NCBI GenBank assembly: GCA_003290165.1
Contig: QNQO01008305.1
Span: 248,001 to 312,000, forward strand
Direction: 5' to 3'
Source: Berberis thunbergii
Taxonomy: Eukaryota; Streptophyta; Magnoliopsida; Ranunculales; Berberidaceae
DNA length: 64,000 nt
Both the position numbers and the translations under genes were made by a program. The notes under the pieces were generated by a model. The model had not been told where the DNA came from and made no database searches. It saw only the letters and a program-made list of their open reading frames with translations. Shown here one piece after another: positions 23,022 to 36,853 of this stretch (positions are counted from its first letter, which is position 1; every line of letters starts with the position of its first letter).

Positions 23022-23055
<34 letters not shown>
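23022..23055. repeat. Homopolymer of 34 C
   Basis: Uninterrupted C run in unit 1. The same position holds 17 C in unit 3 (29459-29475) and shorter C-rich runs in the other units. True length is uncertain because such runs are difficult to sequence. Confidence 0.9.
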
Positions 23056-23056
<1 letters not shown>

Positions 23057-23063
23057 TCCTAAA

Positions 23064-23075
23064 TGGTATCAAAGC
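23064..23075 (+). promoter_or_regulatory. Initiator tRNA-Met primer-binding-site-like motif, repeated in every unit
   Basis: The motif tggtatcaaagc recurs at 26314 (tggtataagagc), 29487 (tggtatcagagc, exact), 34477 (tggtatcagggc) and 37716 (tgctatcagagc). TGGTATCAGAGC is the standard copia primer site complementary to the 3' end of tRNA-iMet. A second, weaker version (gatattagagcc) lies about 250 bp upstream in several units. This implies the sequence just before it derives from a copia 5' LTR end; no LTR boundary can be fixed. Confidence 0.55.
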
Positions 23076-25129
23076 AAATTGTGAAAGTGCAGTGGTAACA
23101 CTAAGTACCACTAACGGATGCCCTAAGATATGATGAGTAAGACGAGGATGAATAGTCTTTTTTAAAAAATCCCTTTTATTTGAATTATTTTTGCAGGAGA
23201 ATGCAAATGTTAGTAGGCTATATTAGCACTTTGCATAAACACCTTGTTCAAAATAATCTCCTTGACCTTAGCACTAGTAAAACGATCAAAATTATGATAA
23301 GAGAATGAAATGATTCACCTTTTGGTCTGAGTAGTGTCACAAGTCTTGGAATCTAAAACCAGACACATATATAATGAGGTTCATCTAAGCTGAGGTTTGA
23401 TTGGCATCGACCCGTTACTTCCTTGGTGTAAAGGGCTCGCAAGCTTGAAGATTATATTATCTTGATTAAAATAAAACTACACTTCTAAATAACGTGCCAC
23501 AACCTCACAAAGTTAAGTTGTCGTGCTTCTCTGAGACTTATTGACACTAACCAAGTATTCTGTACCATGAGTCTTACGAATACATTGGCGGTCGCGTGGG
23601 ATGTAACACAACCAAATCTGACGGATGTGTGCTTTGAATTCCATATATGTTATGTATGTACACCGTGAGATTCATCAAATGGTCAACGATCACACCATCA
23701 TAGAATGCCATACAACCAAGAGGCGTCACCTACTTGGGATTTACTGTGATACTTACTCGTACGAATCCACTCCATGAATTCAAGAAATCACACGATGTTG
23801 GTTGAGTTTATTCAAAAAAGGTTTATCCAAATATGTCTCTCAAATAGACGAATCGAAAAAAAAATTAAACTCGGATCTCTCACATCTTTGTAGAGTATAA
23901 GTGAGGTTTATCCTTACAATATGAAAGTTTGGGACTATAAGGAATGTTTCTCACTTGGGCCTTTAGATCTCAAACAAAAATGTTGTTTTGTTTAGGTTAA
24001 GCTCTCAACTTGAGTCCTAGTTCTCTCTATTTTCTTTTGAAGCCCACTCAAAGATTGTAAGGAGACATTGAGAGATTCCTTTTGAATATTAGGGAGAAAC
24101 TTGCTCCTTTTCTTGCTGGATCTGTTAATCTTGAATAGCACTTAACAAGTTTCACTTGAACTTCCATAGATGAATGAAGGTAAATGAATATGCAACTATT
24201 TATAAGCTGATCTTGGAAGGGTGAAGTTGAATTTACTATCTTTAGATCAACTTTTCAGAATGGCTAGTTTAAGAACGACTCTTTGCTTTATCAGAACAGT
24301 TTACTGTTGATACTGCTATACCCAAACGACTTTTTTTTTCTTCAAAACAAAAGCTTTCTCTTGGTCACATGTCATTGTACTTGACATGGATTTCTTCTTT
24401 AAGCACATTGGCGTGTCCAAACTGATGGAGTATTCAAGGGAATATCCACTCTCATGCGAGAAGATGTCCCAATTTTAACTTTGAATATTAGTTCCCACAC
24501 ATTTTTTCCTCCAAATTACTTTGGCACTTCATTTCAAATGCCACTTCATTTCGAATGCCACTTCAATTTCAAATGCCACTTCCTTTCAAATGCCACTTGG
24601 CGTTGTCCACATCTCAGACTTTAACCATCTTGGAATTGTTTTCTTGAAGCCTTAAAATTTCTTGATCGGTCTTCATAACTTTGACTTCGGTCTCTTGAAT
24701 TGTCTTCATCCTTTATTGATTACGACTTTAGCTTTAATTGGCGCATGATTTGATTTCTTCTTTGCATTGTCGCCTTTGGTTGAGTGTTCACGGTTGCATT
24801 TAAATGATCTAATTTCATCGATCACTCACAACCTAATATATATGCATGGCTTTATAGTTCAATCCATACATCTCTACAATAACTCTCTGCTCAACCTATA
24901 TTGGTTTTACAAGCTTAACTAATATTGTTTTTGTATTATTCACAAATAATTTTTTCAAATTCATCTAATTACTCATAAATACTCAAAACGGGTTAAAACT
25001 TAAAGTGATAGCATAAAATGAGTTATAACAAGATTGATATTCTCACTTAGTACACAATCACAATCCTGGAAAAGTTTACTCTTGAATCTTTTATATTGAA
25101 CTCTACAAAGGCTTTAGTTAAACTGTCAG

Positions 25130-25340
25130 CGACTTGGTTTTTGCTTTGAACTTTCAGCAAATCAAATTTTCAAGCTAACATTTTTTGCTACAACATTGAT
25201 GACGAATTTTAATGTGTTTTCTACACGTATGAAACACAAGGTTTCTGACTAGCTTAATTGCATTTTCATTGTCACATGTAAACACGAGAGTGTATTTCGA
25301 GGTCATATATGTTGCTTGTAAATTGATCGATTTATCATTA
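25130..25340 (-). pseudogene. copia RNase H remnant, unit 1
   Basis: On the - strand the text corresponds to CNNENAIKLVGN-VFH-C-KHIEIRH, as in the RNase H region of copia Pol (family: CDN-SAI-LA-NPVFH-RTKHI-IR-HF). The same remnant occurs at about 28365-28560 (unit 2), 33590-33817 (unit 3, best preserved, 68 open codons) and 36570-36790 (unit 4). Downstream on the - strand, a reading resembling the closing Q-AD-LTK segment is visible with stops. A shifted catalytic core and many stops make it inactive in all copies. Confidence 0.65.
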
Positions 25341-26711
25341 AAGTTGATTTATCATTTTTTGTTCGTTGGAATGTTCTTGTTATTCAATCTCTTTCTCAAG
25401 AGGAATGAAGATAACACGTACTACAATAAATCTACCATTTACCAACAAAATATTTTCTATGTATTTTAATTCCTCGTTAACATGGTATCATTGTCAACAA
25501 AAAAAAAGTTTATTTGAAAAAACCATAAACTTGTTACTTTTTCCCACAAATATATTTTGTGGGAAATTTTCATCGTTAAATAGGTTGCGGAAAGCATTCG
25601 GTCCAAAACTAATATCTTTGAAACTATATGTTCAAAGTGTCACATTTTTTTATTTTGATAAATTCTATTTTTTTGTGTATACTAATTTGTTTATTTAAAT
25701 GTTAGATTCAAATTTGTCAAGACTTATTGCACAATATAAATTGTCATTTTTTCTTGTGTACTTGTGTTTTGTAGGAGTAGATATGGTCTGAGAGCATTTT
25801 AGTTAATTTATGAGTCAAAATTTTCAATTTTTAGTTGGATAAATTTAAGAGGAAGTCAATCAATTCAATTGAGTTGTTGATCTTTTGAAAGAATTAATAT
25901 AAATAAGTGTTGTAACTTAACATGTTATCACATAAGTTCAAGTTTTATTTTGAGGATTCTGAGTAAAAAAAACAGCGTACTATTCTTTCGTTGCTTTACA
26001 TATGTCTACTAAGTTTTCTTGTTTAATTTAAATTAAATTATTTTGGTGTAATGATATTAGAGTTGTGAAAGGTTTTTGTTAATAAGGCAGTGAGACTATG
26101 GCATCTAGCTAAAAAGGTGTCTAGCCCTTGGGGTGGTGATGATTACACCTTGTTGAGTCCTATAAACTTAAGCAATCGTCTGAGTAAAAATTATTAAGTG
26201 TGGACTTGACATCATAAGTTAGAGTTGATTCCCATCAGGTCCAGTTGAATTGGATAATTATTTTACCTAAAAACATCACACCTCTGTTGCCCCCCTCCCC
26301 CGCGCGTCCTAAATGGTATAAGAGCAAATTGTAAAAGTACAGTGGTAGCATTACGTACCACTAACAGATACCCTAAGATATGATGAGTAAGACGGGGATG
26401 AATAGTCTTATTTTAAAAATCCCTTTTATTTGAAATTTTTTTGTGGGAGAATGCAAATGTTAGTAGGCTATATTAGCACTTTGAATAAACACCTTGTTCA
26501 AAATAATCTCCTTGACCTTAGCACTAGTAAAACGATCAAAGATATGATAAGAGAATGAAATGATTCACCTCTTGGTCTGAGTAGTGTCACAAGTCATGGA
26601 ATCTAAAACCAGACACATATATAATGAGGTTCATCTAAGCTGAGGTTTGATTGGCCCCGGCCAGTTATTTCCTTGGTGTAAAGGGCTCGCAAGCTTGAAG
26701 ATTATATTATC

Positions 26712-26999
26712 TTGATTAAAATAAAACTACACTTCCAAATAACGTGCCACAATGTCACAAAGTTAAGTTGTCGTGCTCCTCTGAGACTTACTGACACTAA
26801 CCAAGTATTCTGCTCCATGAGTCTTACGAATACATTGGCGGTCGCGTGGGATGTAACACAACCAAATCTGACGGATGTGTGCTTTGAATTCCATATATGT
26901 TATGTATGTACACCGCGAGACTTATCAAATGGTAAACGATCACACCATCATAGAATGCAATTCAACCAAGAGTCATCACCTAGTTGGGATTTGCTGTGA
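26712..26999 (+). other. 95-codon ORF conserved in three tandem units
   Basis: The same reading frame is open for 95 codons in unit 2 (26712-26999), unit 3 (31880-32167) and unit 4 (inside 34795-35082), with blocks such as LTNTLAVAWDV and LSCRAPLRLTDTNQVF. In unit 1 the frame has a stop after KIKLHF. I do not recognise the protein; no domain or signal peptide is visible. It may be chance openness in a repeat rather than a gene. Confidence 0.3.
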
Positions 27000-29554
27000 C
27001 ACTGACTAGTACGAGTCCACTCCACGGATTCAAGAACCCACACGATGTTGGTCGAGTTTAAGCTACCTAACACTCAAAGAGGGTTCTCCAAAAATGTCTC
27101 TTACATCTATATAGAGTATAAGTGAGGTTTATCCTTACAATATGAAAATTTGGGGTCATAAAGGAATGTTTCTCATGAGGGCCTTTAGATCTCAAACAAA
27201 AATGTTGTTTGGTTTTTGTTAAGCTCTCAACTTGAGTCCTAGTTCTCTCTATTTTCTTTTGAAGCCCACTCAAAGATTGTATGGAGATATTGAGAGATTC
27301 TTTTTGAACATTAGGGAGAAACTTGCTATTTTTCTTGCTGGATCTGCTAATCTTGAATAACATTTAACAAGTTTCATTGGAACTTCCACAGTTGAATGAA
27401 GGTAAATGAATATGCAACTATTTATAAGCTGATCTTGGAAGGGTGAAGTTGACTTCACTATCTTTAGATCACCTTTTCAGAATGGCTAGTTTCAGAACGA
27501 CTCTTTGCTTTATCAAAACAATTTACTGTTGATACTGACATTTCAGTGTGAAATTGACATTGTTATACCCAAACGACTTTTTTTTCCTTCAAAACAAAAG
27601 CTTTCTCTTGGAAACATGTCATTGCACTTGACATGGATTTCTTCTTTAAGCACATTGGGATGTCCAAAGTGATGGAATATTCAAGGGAATATCCACTCTC
27701 ATGTGAGAAGATGTCCCAATTTTAACTTTGAATTTTTGTTCCCACACATTTTTTCCTTCAAATAGATTTTGGCACTTCATTTGAATTTATGCCTTGTCAC
27801 TTCATATCAAATGCGACTTGGCGTTGTCCACTTCTTGGACTTTAACCATCGTTGACTTGTTTTCTTGAAGCTTTAAAACTGCTTGATTGGTCTTCATAAC
27901 ATTGACTTCAGTATCTTGAATTATATTAATCCTTTGTTGATTTAGGCTATGGTTTTAATTAGGGCATGATTTGATTTCTTCTTTGCATTGTCGACTTTGG
28001 TTGAGTGTTCACGGTCGCATTTGAATGATCTAATTTCATCGATCACACACAACCTTGTATATATTCATGACTTTGTAGTTCAATCCATACATCTTTACAA
28101 TAACTCTCCGCTCAACCTATATTGGTTTTACAAACTTAACTAATATTGTTTTTATATTATTTACAAATAATTTTTCAAATTGATCTAATTACTCAAAAAT
28201 ACTCGAAAGAATGTTAAAACTTAAAGTGATAGCGTAAAATGAGTTACAACAAGATTAATATTCTCACTTAGTGCACAATCACAATCATTAAAAAATTTAC
28301 TCTGGAATCTTTCAGATTGAATTCTACAAAGGCTTTAGTTAAACTGTCAGCAAATTGGTTTTTGCTTTGAACTTTCAACAAATCAACTTTTCAAGCTTAC
28401 ATTTTTTGCTAAAAATTGATGACGAATTTCAATATGTTTTCTGCACAAATGAAACACAAGGTTTCCGACTAGCTTAATTACATTTTATTGTTACATGTAA
28501 ACACGAGAGTGTATTTCGAGGTCATATACGTTGCTTGTAATTTGATCGATTTATCTTTAAAGTTGATTTATCATTTTTTGTTCGTTGGAATGTTCTTGTT
28601 ATTTAATTTCTTTCTCAAGATGAATGATGATAACACACACTACAAGAAATTTATCATTTGGCAACGAAAATTTTCTATGTATTTTAATTCCTTGTTAATA
28701 TGGTATCATTTTCAACGAAAAAAAATTTCATTGAAAAAGCCATAAACTTTTTACTTTTTTCCAAGAAAATATATTTTTTGTGAAATTTTCATCGTTAAAT
28801 AGGTGGTGAAAAGCTTCCGCTTAAAAACTAATATCTTTGAAATTATATGTTCAAAATATCACATTTTTTTATTTTGATAAGTTCTATTTTTTCATGTATC
28901 CTAATTTGTTTATTTAAATGTTAGGGTCAAATTTGTTAAGACTTATTGCACAATGTGAATTGTCATGTTTTCTTGTGTACTTGTGTTTTATAGGAGTAGA
29001 TGTGGTCTGATTTGATTGGGCTTTTTAGCTAATTTAGTAGTCAAATTTGTCAATTGTTAGTCGAATAAATTTAAGAAGAAGTCAATCAATTCAATTGAGT
29101 TGTCTTTAGAAATAACTAATACAAATAGGTGTTGTAACTTAGTAGGTCATCACTTAAGTTCAAGTTTATTTTGAGGATTCTGAGCAAAAAATCAGTTTAC
29201 TATTCTTTCATTGCATTATGTTTGTCTACTGAGTTTCTTGTTTAATTTAAATTTAATTTTTTTGATGTAATGATATTATAGCCGTGAAAGGTTTTGGTTA
29301 ATAAGGCAGTGAGACTATGACATCTTGCTATAAAGGTGTCTAGCCCATGGGGTGGTGATGGTTACGTCGTGTTAAGTGTGGGCTTGACATCACAAGTTAG
29401 GGTTGATCCCCATTAGGTCCAGTTGAATTGGATAATTATTTGACCTAAAAACCTCACACCCCCCCCCCCCCCCCCTTCGTCCTTAATGGTATCAGAGCAA
29501 AATGTGAAAGTGCAGTGGTCGCAATAAAATACCACTAACAGATAACCAAAGATA

Positions 29555-31584
29555 CACTATAACAATTAAGGCATTTTTCAAGAAAAAATTTCCTTGACAA
29601 AAGTCAAAATTTTGTTGGAAAAAACTTTTAACAAGGAAAAAATTCGTTATTGGGTTCGAGGAGGCATCCATGCAGCTAAAGATTTTTACCAAGGAATTAC
29701 ATTTTTGTTGTTAAAACAATTGATAAATCAAAGAAACACGGTGTTGGTAATACTGACAACTTCCAAGGAAATTCGTTGGTAAAAATCAAATAGTTTTACC
29801 AACAAATTGTTTTGTTGCAAGAAAACTTTTGTTTACCTATGAATTGTTTTCTTGAAAAAACTTAGAATCTTCAAAGAAAATTGTCGTGGGAAAATGTAAC
29901 TACCTTTATCAAAGAACTTTTTCATTTGTAAAATGAATGTATATCAATGAAAATTGTCATAGATACTGTTAACAATTACCAAGGAAATTATTTTCAAATT
30001 TTTTTTTATATTAAAACGATCATTCTCAGCTCTTAGACAAGCTAATCTAAGTCCCAATCTCTAAGGACACCACCCACTATCTCCCAAACTCTAGGGACAC
30101 CACACTTGATGGTAAGACCCCACTATGAAATTCCATATATAATATATTTATTTTAGGCTCAACGGGAATCGAACTCCTGACTTATAGTAAAATCTGTTGC
30201 AATATTTACCAATTGAGCTATTTGAATAATTTTGTTGTGTGAAGCAACTTTATAACTTATTAAATCAAATTACTCATATTTTGTAATAAAAAAATCATTC
30301 CTAAGTATATAATAGAGACCAATATCTAATATTTTGTCACTATAAATTAGAACTAAATATTTTCACGATTATAAGATTTATGTTAAATATCTACCACTTT
30401 TAGCAATGAAAAAAATTCACAATAACACCATTATAATTAGCAACAAAATAGTAATAGCATTTCAATGCTATATGTTATTGAAATTGGTTATATCCCCAAT
30501 GAAATAAAATAAAATTGTTGTAAATAAGAAAACGAGCCTTAATAAGAAAAAAGTTCATGAAAATTTTATCAATATTTAGCAATAAAATAAATTGTTACCA
30601 TTAATATTATAATTAACAGTAAAATAATGTTGCATTGTTAAATAAATTTTATTCGATTTTTCAGATGAAATAATATCAATGCTACTAATAAAAATTTCAA
30701 CGAATTGTTATTTATCCACTATAAAGCGGCTAGGAGCTTTAAATATAAATAAATTTCATGAAAAAAATTTCATTATAAGTAACCAAATAAATCGTTGCAA
30801 TAATGTGGTAATTAACTAGAGAAAATTTAGTTTCATTGTTGAAGAGACACGAACAAGTGTTATAATGCATTTACTAAGAAAATGTCTGTCAAAAATATTA
30901 ATATTTATTAGCAATGAAATAATTTATTGTAAATGACGTCATTATAATTAACAAACTAAATTTCGTTGAAATATAAATATTTTGTTGCTAAATAATGTTG
31001 GAGGGAAATTGGTTTTGGAATGAATATTTTTCAACAAAATAAAAAACGTTGCCAATAGTGTGACAATTCTAAACGAAATATTACTTTGTTGCTATAAATT
31101 AATAAAAGAGTTTTAACAAGAAAAAAAACCTAATGGAAAAAATTATCAATCATTATCAACGAGCTGAATCATTACTAATAATGTGATTATTGTCTAGGAA
31201 AACAAATTTCCTTACTAAAGAGAAGTGTATAAGATTTAATAATCGTTAACAAAGAAAGTGAATTGTTGTTAAAATTCGTCTTCTTTACAACAAAATATTT
31301 CATTCTAGATGATGACATAATTACCAAGGAACAAGTATTTTGTTGCCATAAAAATAACTTCGTTGTTAAATAAATTTGGCGAGAAATTGGTTTGGAGTTG
31401 AAGGTTTCCCGCCACCTATTTAACAAGGAATGTTTCCTACAAAATATATTTTGTTGGAAAATAGTAACAATTTTATGGCTTTTTCGAGGAAATTTTTTAT
31501 TCGTTGACAATGCTACAATATTAACAGGGAAATCAACTTTTGTAGCAATAATTTTGTTGGTAAAAGATACATTTTTTTGTAGTG
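29555..31584. mobile_element. Non-autonomous CACTA (EnSpm/CMC) element, 2.03 kb
   Basis: Begins CACTATAACA and ends TTTTTTTGTAGTG (inverted CACTACAAAAAAA). It is flanked by the 3 bp duplication ATA (29552-29554 and 31585-31587). Removing it restores the unit sequence found in the other tandem copies (ccaaagata|atgagtaag region), which confirms the insertion. Many subterminal motifs of the type accaacaaaa / ttttgttggt occur in both orientations, as is usual for transposase-binding subterminal repeats in this superfamily. No transposase coding region is present. Confidence 0.85.
30001..30225 (-). mobile_element. tRNA-derived SINE-like insertion inside the CACTA element
   Basis: On the - strand, a polymerase III A box (TAGCTCAATTGGTAAA, 30205-30220) is followed about 40 bases later by a B box (GGAGTTCGATTCC, 30166-30178), as in a tRNA-derived head. 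A non-tRNA body follows and an A-rich tail closes it (about 30001-30010). Clear target duplications were not found. A cloverleaf cannot be completed, so it is not a working tRNA gene. Confidence 0.6.
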
Positions 31585-33610
31585 ATATAATGAGTAAGAC
31601 GGAGATGAATAGTTTTTTTTAAATCCCTTTTAGTTGAATTTTTTTTGCGGGAGAATGCAAATGTTAGTAGGCTATATTAGCACTTTATATAAACACCGTG
31701 TTAAAAATAATCTCTTTGACCTTAGCACTAATAAAACGATCAAAGATATGATAAGATAATGAAATGATTCACCTCTTGGTTTGAGTAGTGTCACCAATCT
31801 TTGAATCTAAAACATGACACAGATATAACGAGCTTCATCTAAGCTGAGGTTTGATTGGCCCCGACCAGTTACTTCCTCGGTGGAAATGGCTCGCAAGCTT
31901 GAAGATTATATTATCTTGATTAAAATAAAACTACACTTCCAATTAACATTTCACAACCTCACAAAGTTAAGTTGTCATGTTCCTCTAAGACTTACTGACA
32001 CTAACCAAGTATTTTGCTCCATGATTCTTACGAATACATTGGCGGTCGCGTGGGATGTAATACAACCAAATATGACGGATGTGTGTTTTGGATTCCAGAT
32101 ATCTTATGTCTGTATACTGCGAGACTTATCAAATGGTCAACGATCACACCATCATAAAATGAAATAAAACCTAGAATCATAACCTACTTGGGATTTACTG
32201 TGATACTTACTCGTACGAATCCACTCCACGGATTCAAGAACTCACACGATGTTGGTTAAGTTTAAGCTACCTAACACTCAAAGGGGTTTCTCCAAAGATG
32301 TCTCTCAAATATACGAATCGAAAAAAATTTAAGCTCGGATTTCTCACATCTTTGTAGAGTATAAGTGAGGTTTATCCTTACAATATGAAAGTTTGGGGTT
32401 ATAAAGGAATGTTTCTCACGAGGGCCTTTAGATCTAAAAAAAATGTTGTTTGGTTTATGTTAAGATCTCAACTTGAGTCCTTGTTCTTTCTTATTTCTAT
32501 TGAAGCCCACTCAAAGATTGTATGGAGATATTGAGAGATTCCTTTTGAATATTAGGGAGAAATTTGCTCTTTTTTCTTGCTGGATCTGCAAATCTTGAAT
32601 AGCACTTAACAAGTTTCACTTGAACTTCCATAGTTGAATGAAGGTAACTGAATATGCAACTATTTATAAGCTGATCTTGTGACTTGTCTATCTTTAGATC
32701 AGCTTTGCAGAATGACTAGTTTCAGAACGACTCTTTGGTTTATCAGAACAGTTTACTGTTGATACTGACATTTTAAGGGTGAAGTTGACATTGTTATACC
32801 TAAACGACTTTTTTCTTCCTTCAAAACAAAAGCTTTCTCTTGGTCCCATGTCATTGTACTTGACATGGATTTCTTCTTTAAGCACATTGGCATGTCCAAA
32901 GTGATGGAATATTCAAGGGAATATCCACTCTCATGTGACAGGATGTCCCAATTTTAACTTTCAATTTTGGATCCCACACATTTTTACTCCAAATAGCTGT
33001 GGCTCTTCATTTGAATTTATGCCTTGCCACTTGGCGTTGTCCACTTCTTTGATTTTAACCATCTTGGACTTGTTTTCTTGAAGCCTTAAAATTGCTTGAT
33101 CGGTCTTCATAACTTTGACTCCAGTATCTTGAATTGTCTTTCATCCTTTGTTGATTTAGGCTTTGGTTTTATTGGTGCATGATTTGATTTCTTTTTTGCA
33201 TTGTTGCCTTTGGTTGAGTGTTCACGGTTTCATTTGAATGATCTAATTTCATCGATCACACACAACCTAATATATATGCAAGACTTTATAGCTCAATTCA
33301 TGCATCTCTACGAGAACTCTCCGCTCAACCTATATTGGTTTTACAAGCTTAACTAATATTGTTTTTGTATTATTCTCAAATAATTTTTTTCAAATTGATC
33401 TAATTACTAATAAATAATCGAAATAATGTTAAAACTTAAAGTGATAGCGTAAAATGAGTTACAACAAGATTAACATTCTCACTTAGTGCACAACCACAAT
33501 CATTAAAATATTTTCTCTGGAATCTTTCATATTGAACTCTACAATGGCTTTAGTTAAACTGTCAGCGAATTGGTTTTTGCTTTGAACTTTCAACAAATCA
33601 ATTTTTCAAG

Positions 33611-33817
33611 CTAACATTTTTTGCTAAAAAATTGATGACGAATTTCAATATGTTTTCTACACAAATGAAACACAAAGTTTCCGACTAGCTTAATTGCATT
33701 TTCACTGTTACATGTAAACACGAGAGTGTATTTTGAGGTCATATACGTTGCTTGTAAACTGATCGATTTATCCATAAAGATGAATGATGATAACATGCAC
33801 AACAAGAAATCTATCAT
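33611..33817 (-). pseudogene. copia RNase H remnant, unit 3 (best copy)
   Basis: An open stretch of 68 codons contains TCNSENAIKLVGNFVFHLC and RKHIEIRHQFF, ending at a stop after SKKC. The family has CDN at the start (the Asp is catalytic); here it is CNS, so a catalytic residue is lost. Confidence 0.7.
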
Positions 33818-36800
33818 TTACCAACAAAAAAATTTCTATGAATTTTAATTCTCGTTAATATGGTATCATTGTCAACGAAAAAAAAAATTCATTGAAAAAA
33901 CCATAAACTTGTTACTTTTTTCCAAAAAAATATATTTTCATCGTTAAATAGGTTGCGGAAAGCATTCGCTCCAAAAACAATTTCATTGAAAAAACCATAA
34001 ACTTGTCACATTTTTTATATTGATAAATTCTATTTTTTGTGTATACTAATTTGTTTATTTAAACGTTAGGGTCAAATTTGTCAAGACTTATTGCACAATA
34101 TGAATTGACATGTTTTTGAGGATTCTGAGTAAAAAACCAGTTTACTATTCTTTCGTTGTTTTACATATGTCTACTAAGTTTTCTTGTTTAATTTAAATTA
34201 TATTTTTTTTGTGTAATGATATTAGAGCCGGGGAAGGTTTTGGTTAATAAGGCGGTGAGGCTATGACATCTTGCTGAAAAGGTGTCTAGCCCATGGGGTT
34301 GTGATGGCTACGCCATGTCGAGTCCTATAAACTTAAGCAATCGTCTGAGTAATGATTATTAAGTGTGGACTTGACATTACAAATTAGGGTTGATCCCCAC
34401 CAGGTCCAGTTGACTTGGATAATTATTTTACCTAAAAACCTCACACCTTTGTTGTTCCCCCCCGCCGCGTCCTAAATGGTATCAGGGCAAATTGTGAAAG
34501 TACTAAGGTAGCATTAAGTACCACTAACGGATGCCCTAAGATATGATGAAAAAGAAGGGGATGACTAGTCTATTTTTTAAAGTCGTTTTTATTTAAAATT
34601 TCTTGTGGGAGAGTGCAAATGTTAGTAGGCTATATTAGCACTTTGCATAAACACCATGATCAAAATAATCTCCTTGACCTTAGCACTAATAAAACGATCA
34701 AAGATATGATAAGAGAATGAAATGATTCACCTCTTGGTTTGAATAGTGTCACAAGTCTTGGAATCTAAACTAGACAAGTCTTGGAATCTGAGTAGTGTCA
34801 CAAGTCTTGGAATCTAAACGATGTTCATCTAAGCCGAGGTTTGATTGGCCCCGACCAGCTACTTCCTCGGTGGAAATGGCTCACAAGCTTGAAGATTATA
34901 TTATCTTGATTAAAATAGAACTACACTTCCAAATAATGCTCCACAACCTCACAAGGTTAAGTTGTCGTGCTCCTCTGAGACTTGTTGACACTAACCAAGT
35001 ATTTTACTCCATGAGTCTTACGAATACATTGGCGATCGCGTGGGATGTAACACAACCAAATCCGACGGATGTGTGCTTCTGATTCCAGATATCTTTTGTC
35101 TATACACCGCGAGAATTATCAAATGGTCAACGATCACACCATTATAGAATGCAATACAACCAAGAGTCATAACCTACTTGGGATTTACTGTGACACTTAC
35201 TCATACGAATCCACTCCACGAATTCAAGAAGCCACGCGATGTTGATTGAGTTTAAGCTACCTAACACTCAAAAAGGCTTCTCCAAATATGTCTCTCAAAT
35301 AGACGAATCAGAAAAAAATTTAGCTCGGATATCTCACATCTTTGTAAAGTATAAGTGAGGTTTATCCTTACAATATGAAAGTTTGGGGTTATAAAGGAAT
35401 GTTTCTCACGTGGGCCTTTAGATCTCAAACAAAAATGTTGTTTGCTTTAGGTGAAGCTCTCAACTTGAGTACTAGTTTTCTCTGTTTTTTTTTTTGAAGC
35501 CCACTCAAAGATTGTATGGAGATATTGAGTGATTCCTATTGAATATTAGGGAGAAACTTGCTTTTTTTCTTGCAGGATCTGCTAATCTTGAATAACACTT
35601 AACAAGTTTCACTTGGGCTTCCACAGTTGAATGAAAGTAAATGAATATGCAACTATTTATAAGCTAATCTTGGAAGGGTGAAGTTGACTTCACTATTTTT
35701 AGATCAGCTTTTCAGAATGGCTAGTTTTAGAACGACTTTTAGCTTTATTAGTACAGTTTACTGTCGATATTGACATTTTGGGGGTGAAGTTGACATTGCG
35801 ATACCCAAACGACTTTTTTTTAAAGCCAAAGCTTTCTCTTGGTCACATGTCATTGTACTTGACATGGATTTCTTCTGTAAGCACATTGGCATGTCCAAAG
35901 TAGTTGAATATTCAAAGGAATATCTACTCTCATGTGAGAGGATGTCCCAATTATAACTTTGAATTTTGGTTCCCACACACTTTTTCCTCCAAATAGCTTT
36001 TGGCACTTCATTTGAATTTATGCCTTGGCACTTCAATTCAAATGTCATTTGGCATTGTCCACTTTTCGGACTTGTTTTATTGAAACCTTAAAATTGCTTG
36101 ATCAGTCTTCATAACTTTGACTTCGGTATCTTGAATGGCTTTCATCCTTTGTTGATTTAGGCTTTAGCTTTAATCAGCGCATGATTTGATTTCCTCTTTA
36201 CATTGTCGCCTTTGGTTGAGTGTTCGCGGTCACATTTGAATGATCTAATTTCATCGATCATTCACAACCTAATATATATGCATGGCTTTATAGTTCAATC
36301 CATACATCTCTAAAGTAATTTTCCGCTCAACCTATATTGGTTTTACAAGCTTAACCAATATTGTTTTTGTATTATTCACAAATAATTTTTTAAGTTGATC
36401 TAATTACTCGTAAATACTTGAAAGAATGTTAAAGCTTAAAGTGATAGCATAAAATGAGTTACAACAAGATTAGCATTCTCACTTAGTGCACAATCACAAT
36501 CATTAAAAAGTTTACTCAGTAATCTTTCATATTGAATTTTACAAAGGCTTTAGTTAAACTGTCAGCGACTTGGTTTTTGCTTTGAACTTTCAGCAAATCA
36601 AATTTTCAGGCTAACATTTTTTGCTAAAAAATTGATGACGAATTTTAATGTGTTTTCTACACGTATGAAACACAAGGTTTTCGACTAGCTTAATTGCATT
36701 TTCATTGTTACATTTAAACACGAGAGTGTATTTCGAGGCCATATATGTTGCTTGTAAATTGATCGATTTATCATTAAAGTTGATTTATCATTTTTTGTTC

Positions 36801-36853
36801 ATTGGAATGTTCTTTTTATTCAATCTCTTTCTCAAGATGAATGATGATAACAA

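Noticed and set aside
30155..30225. tRNA gene
   Set aside because: A and B boxes are present but the acceptor stem cannot be paired and the sequence continues into a SINE-like body.
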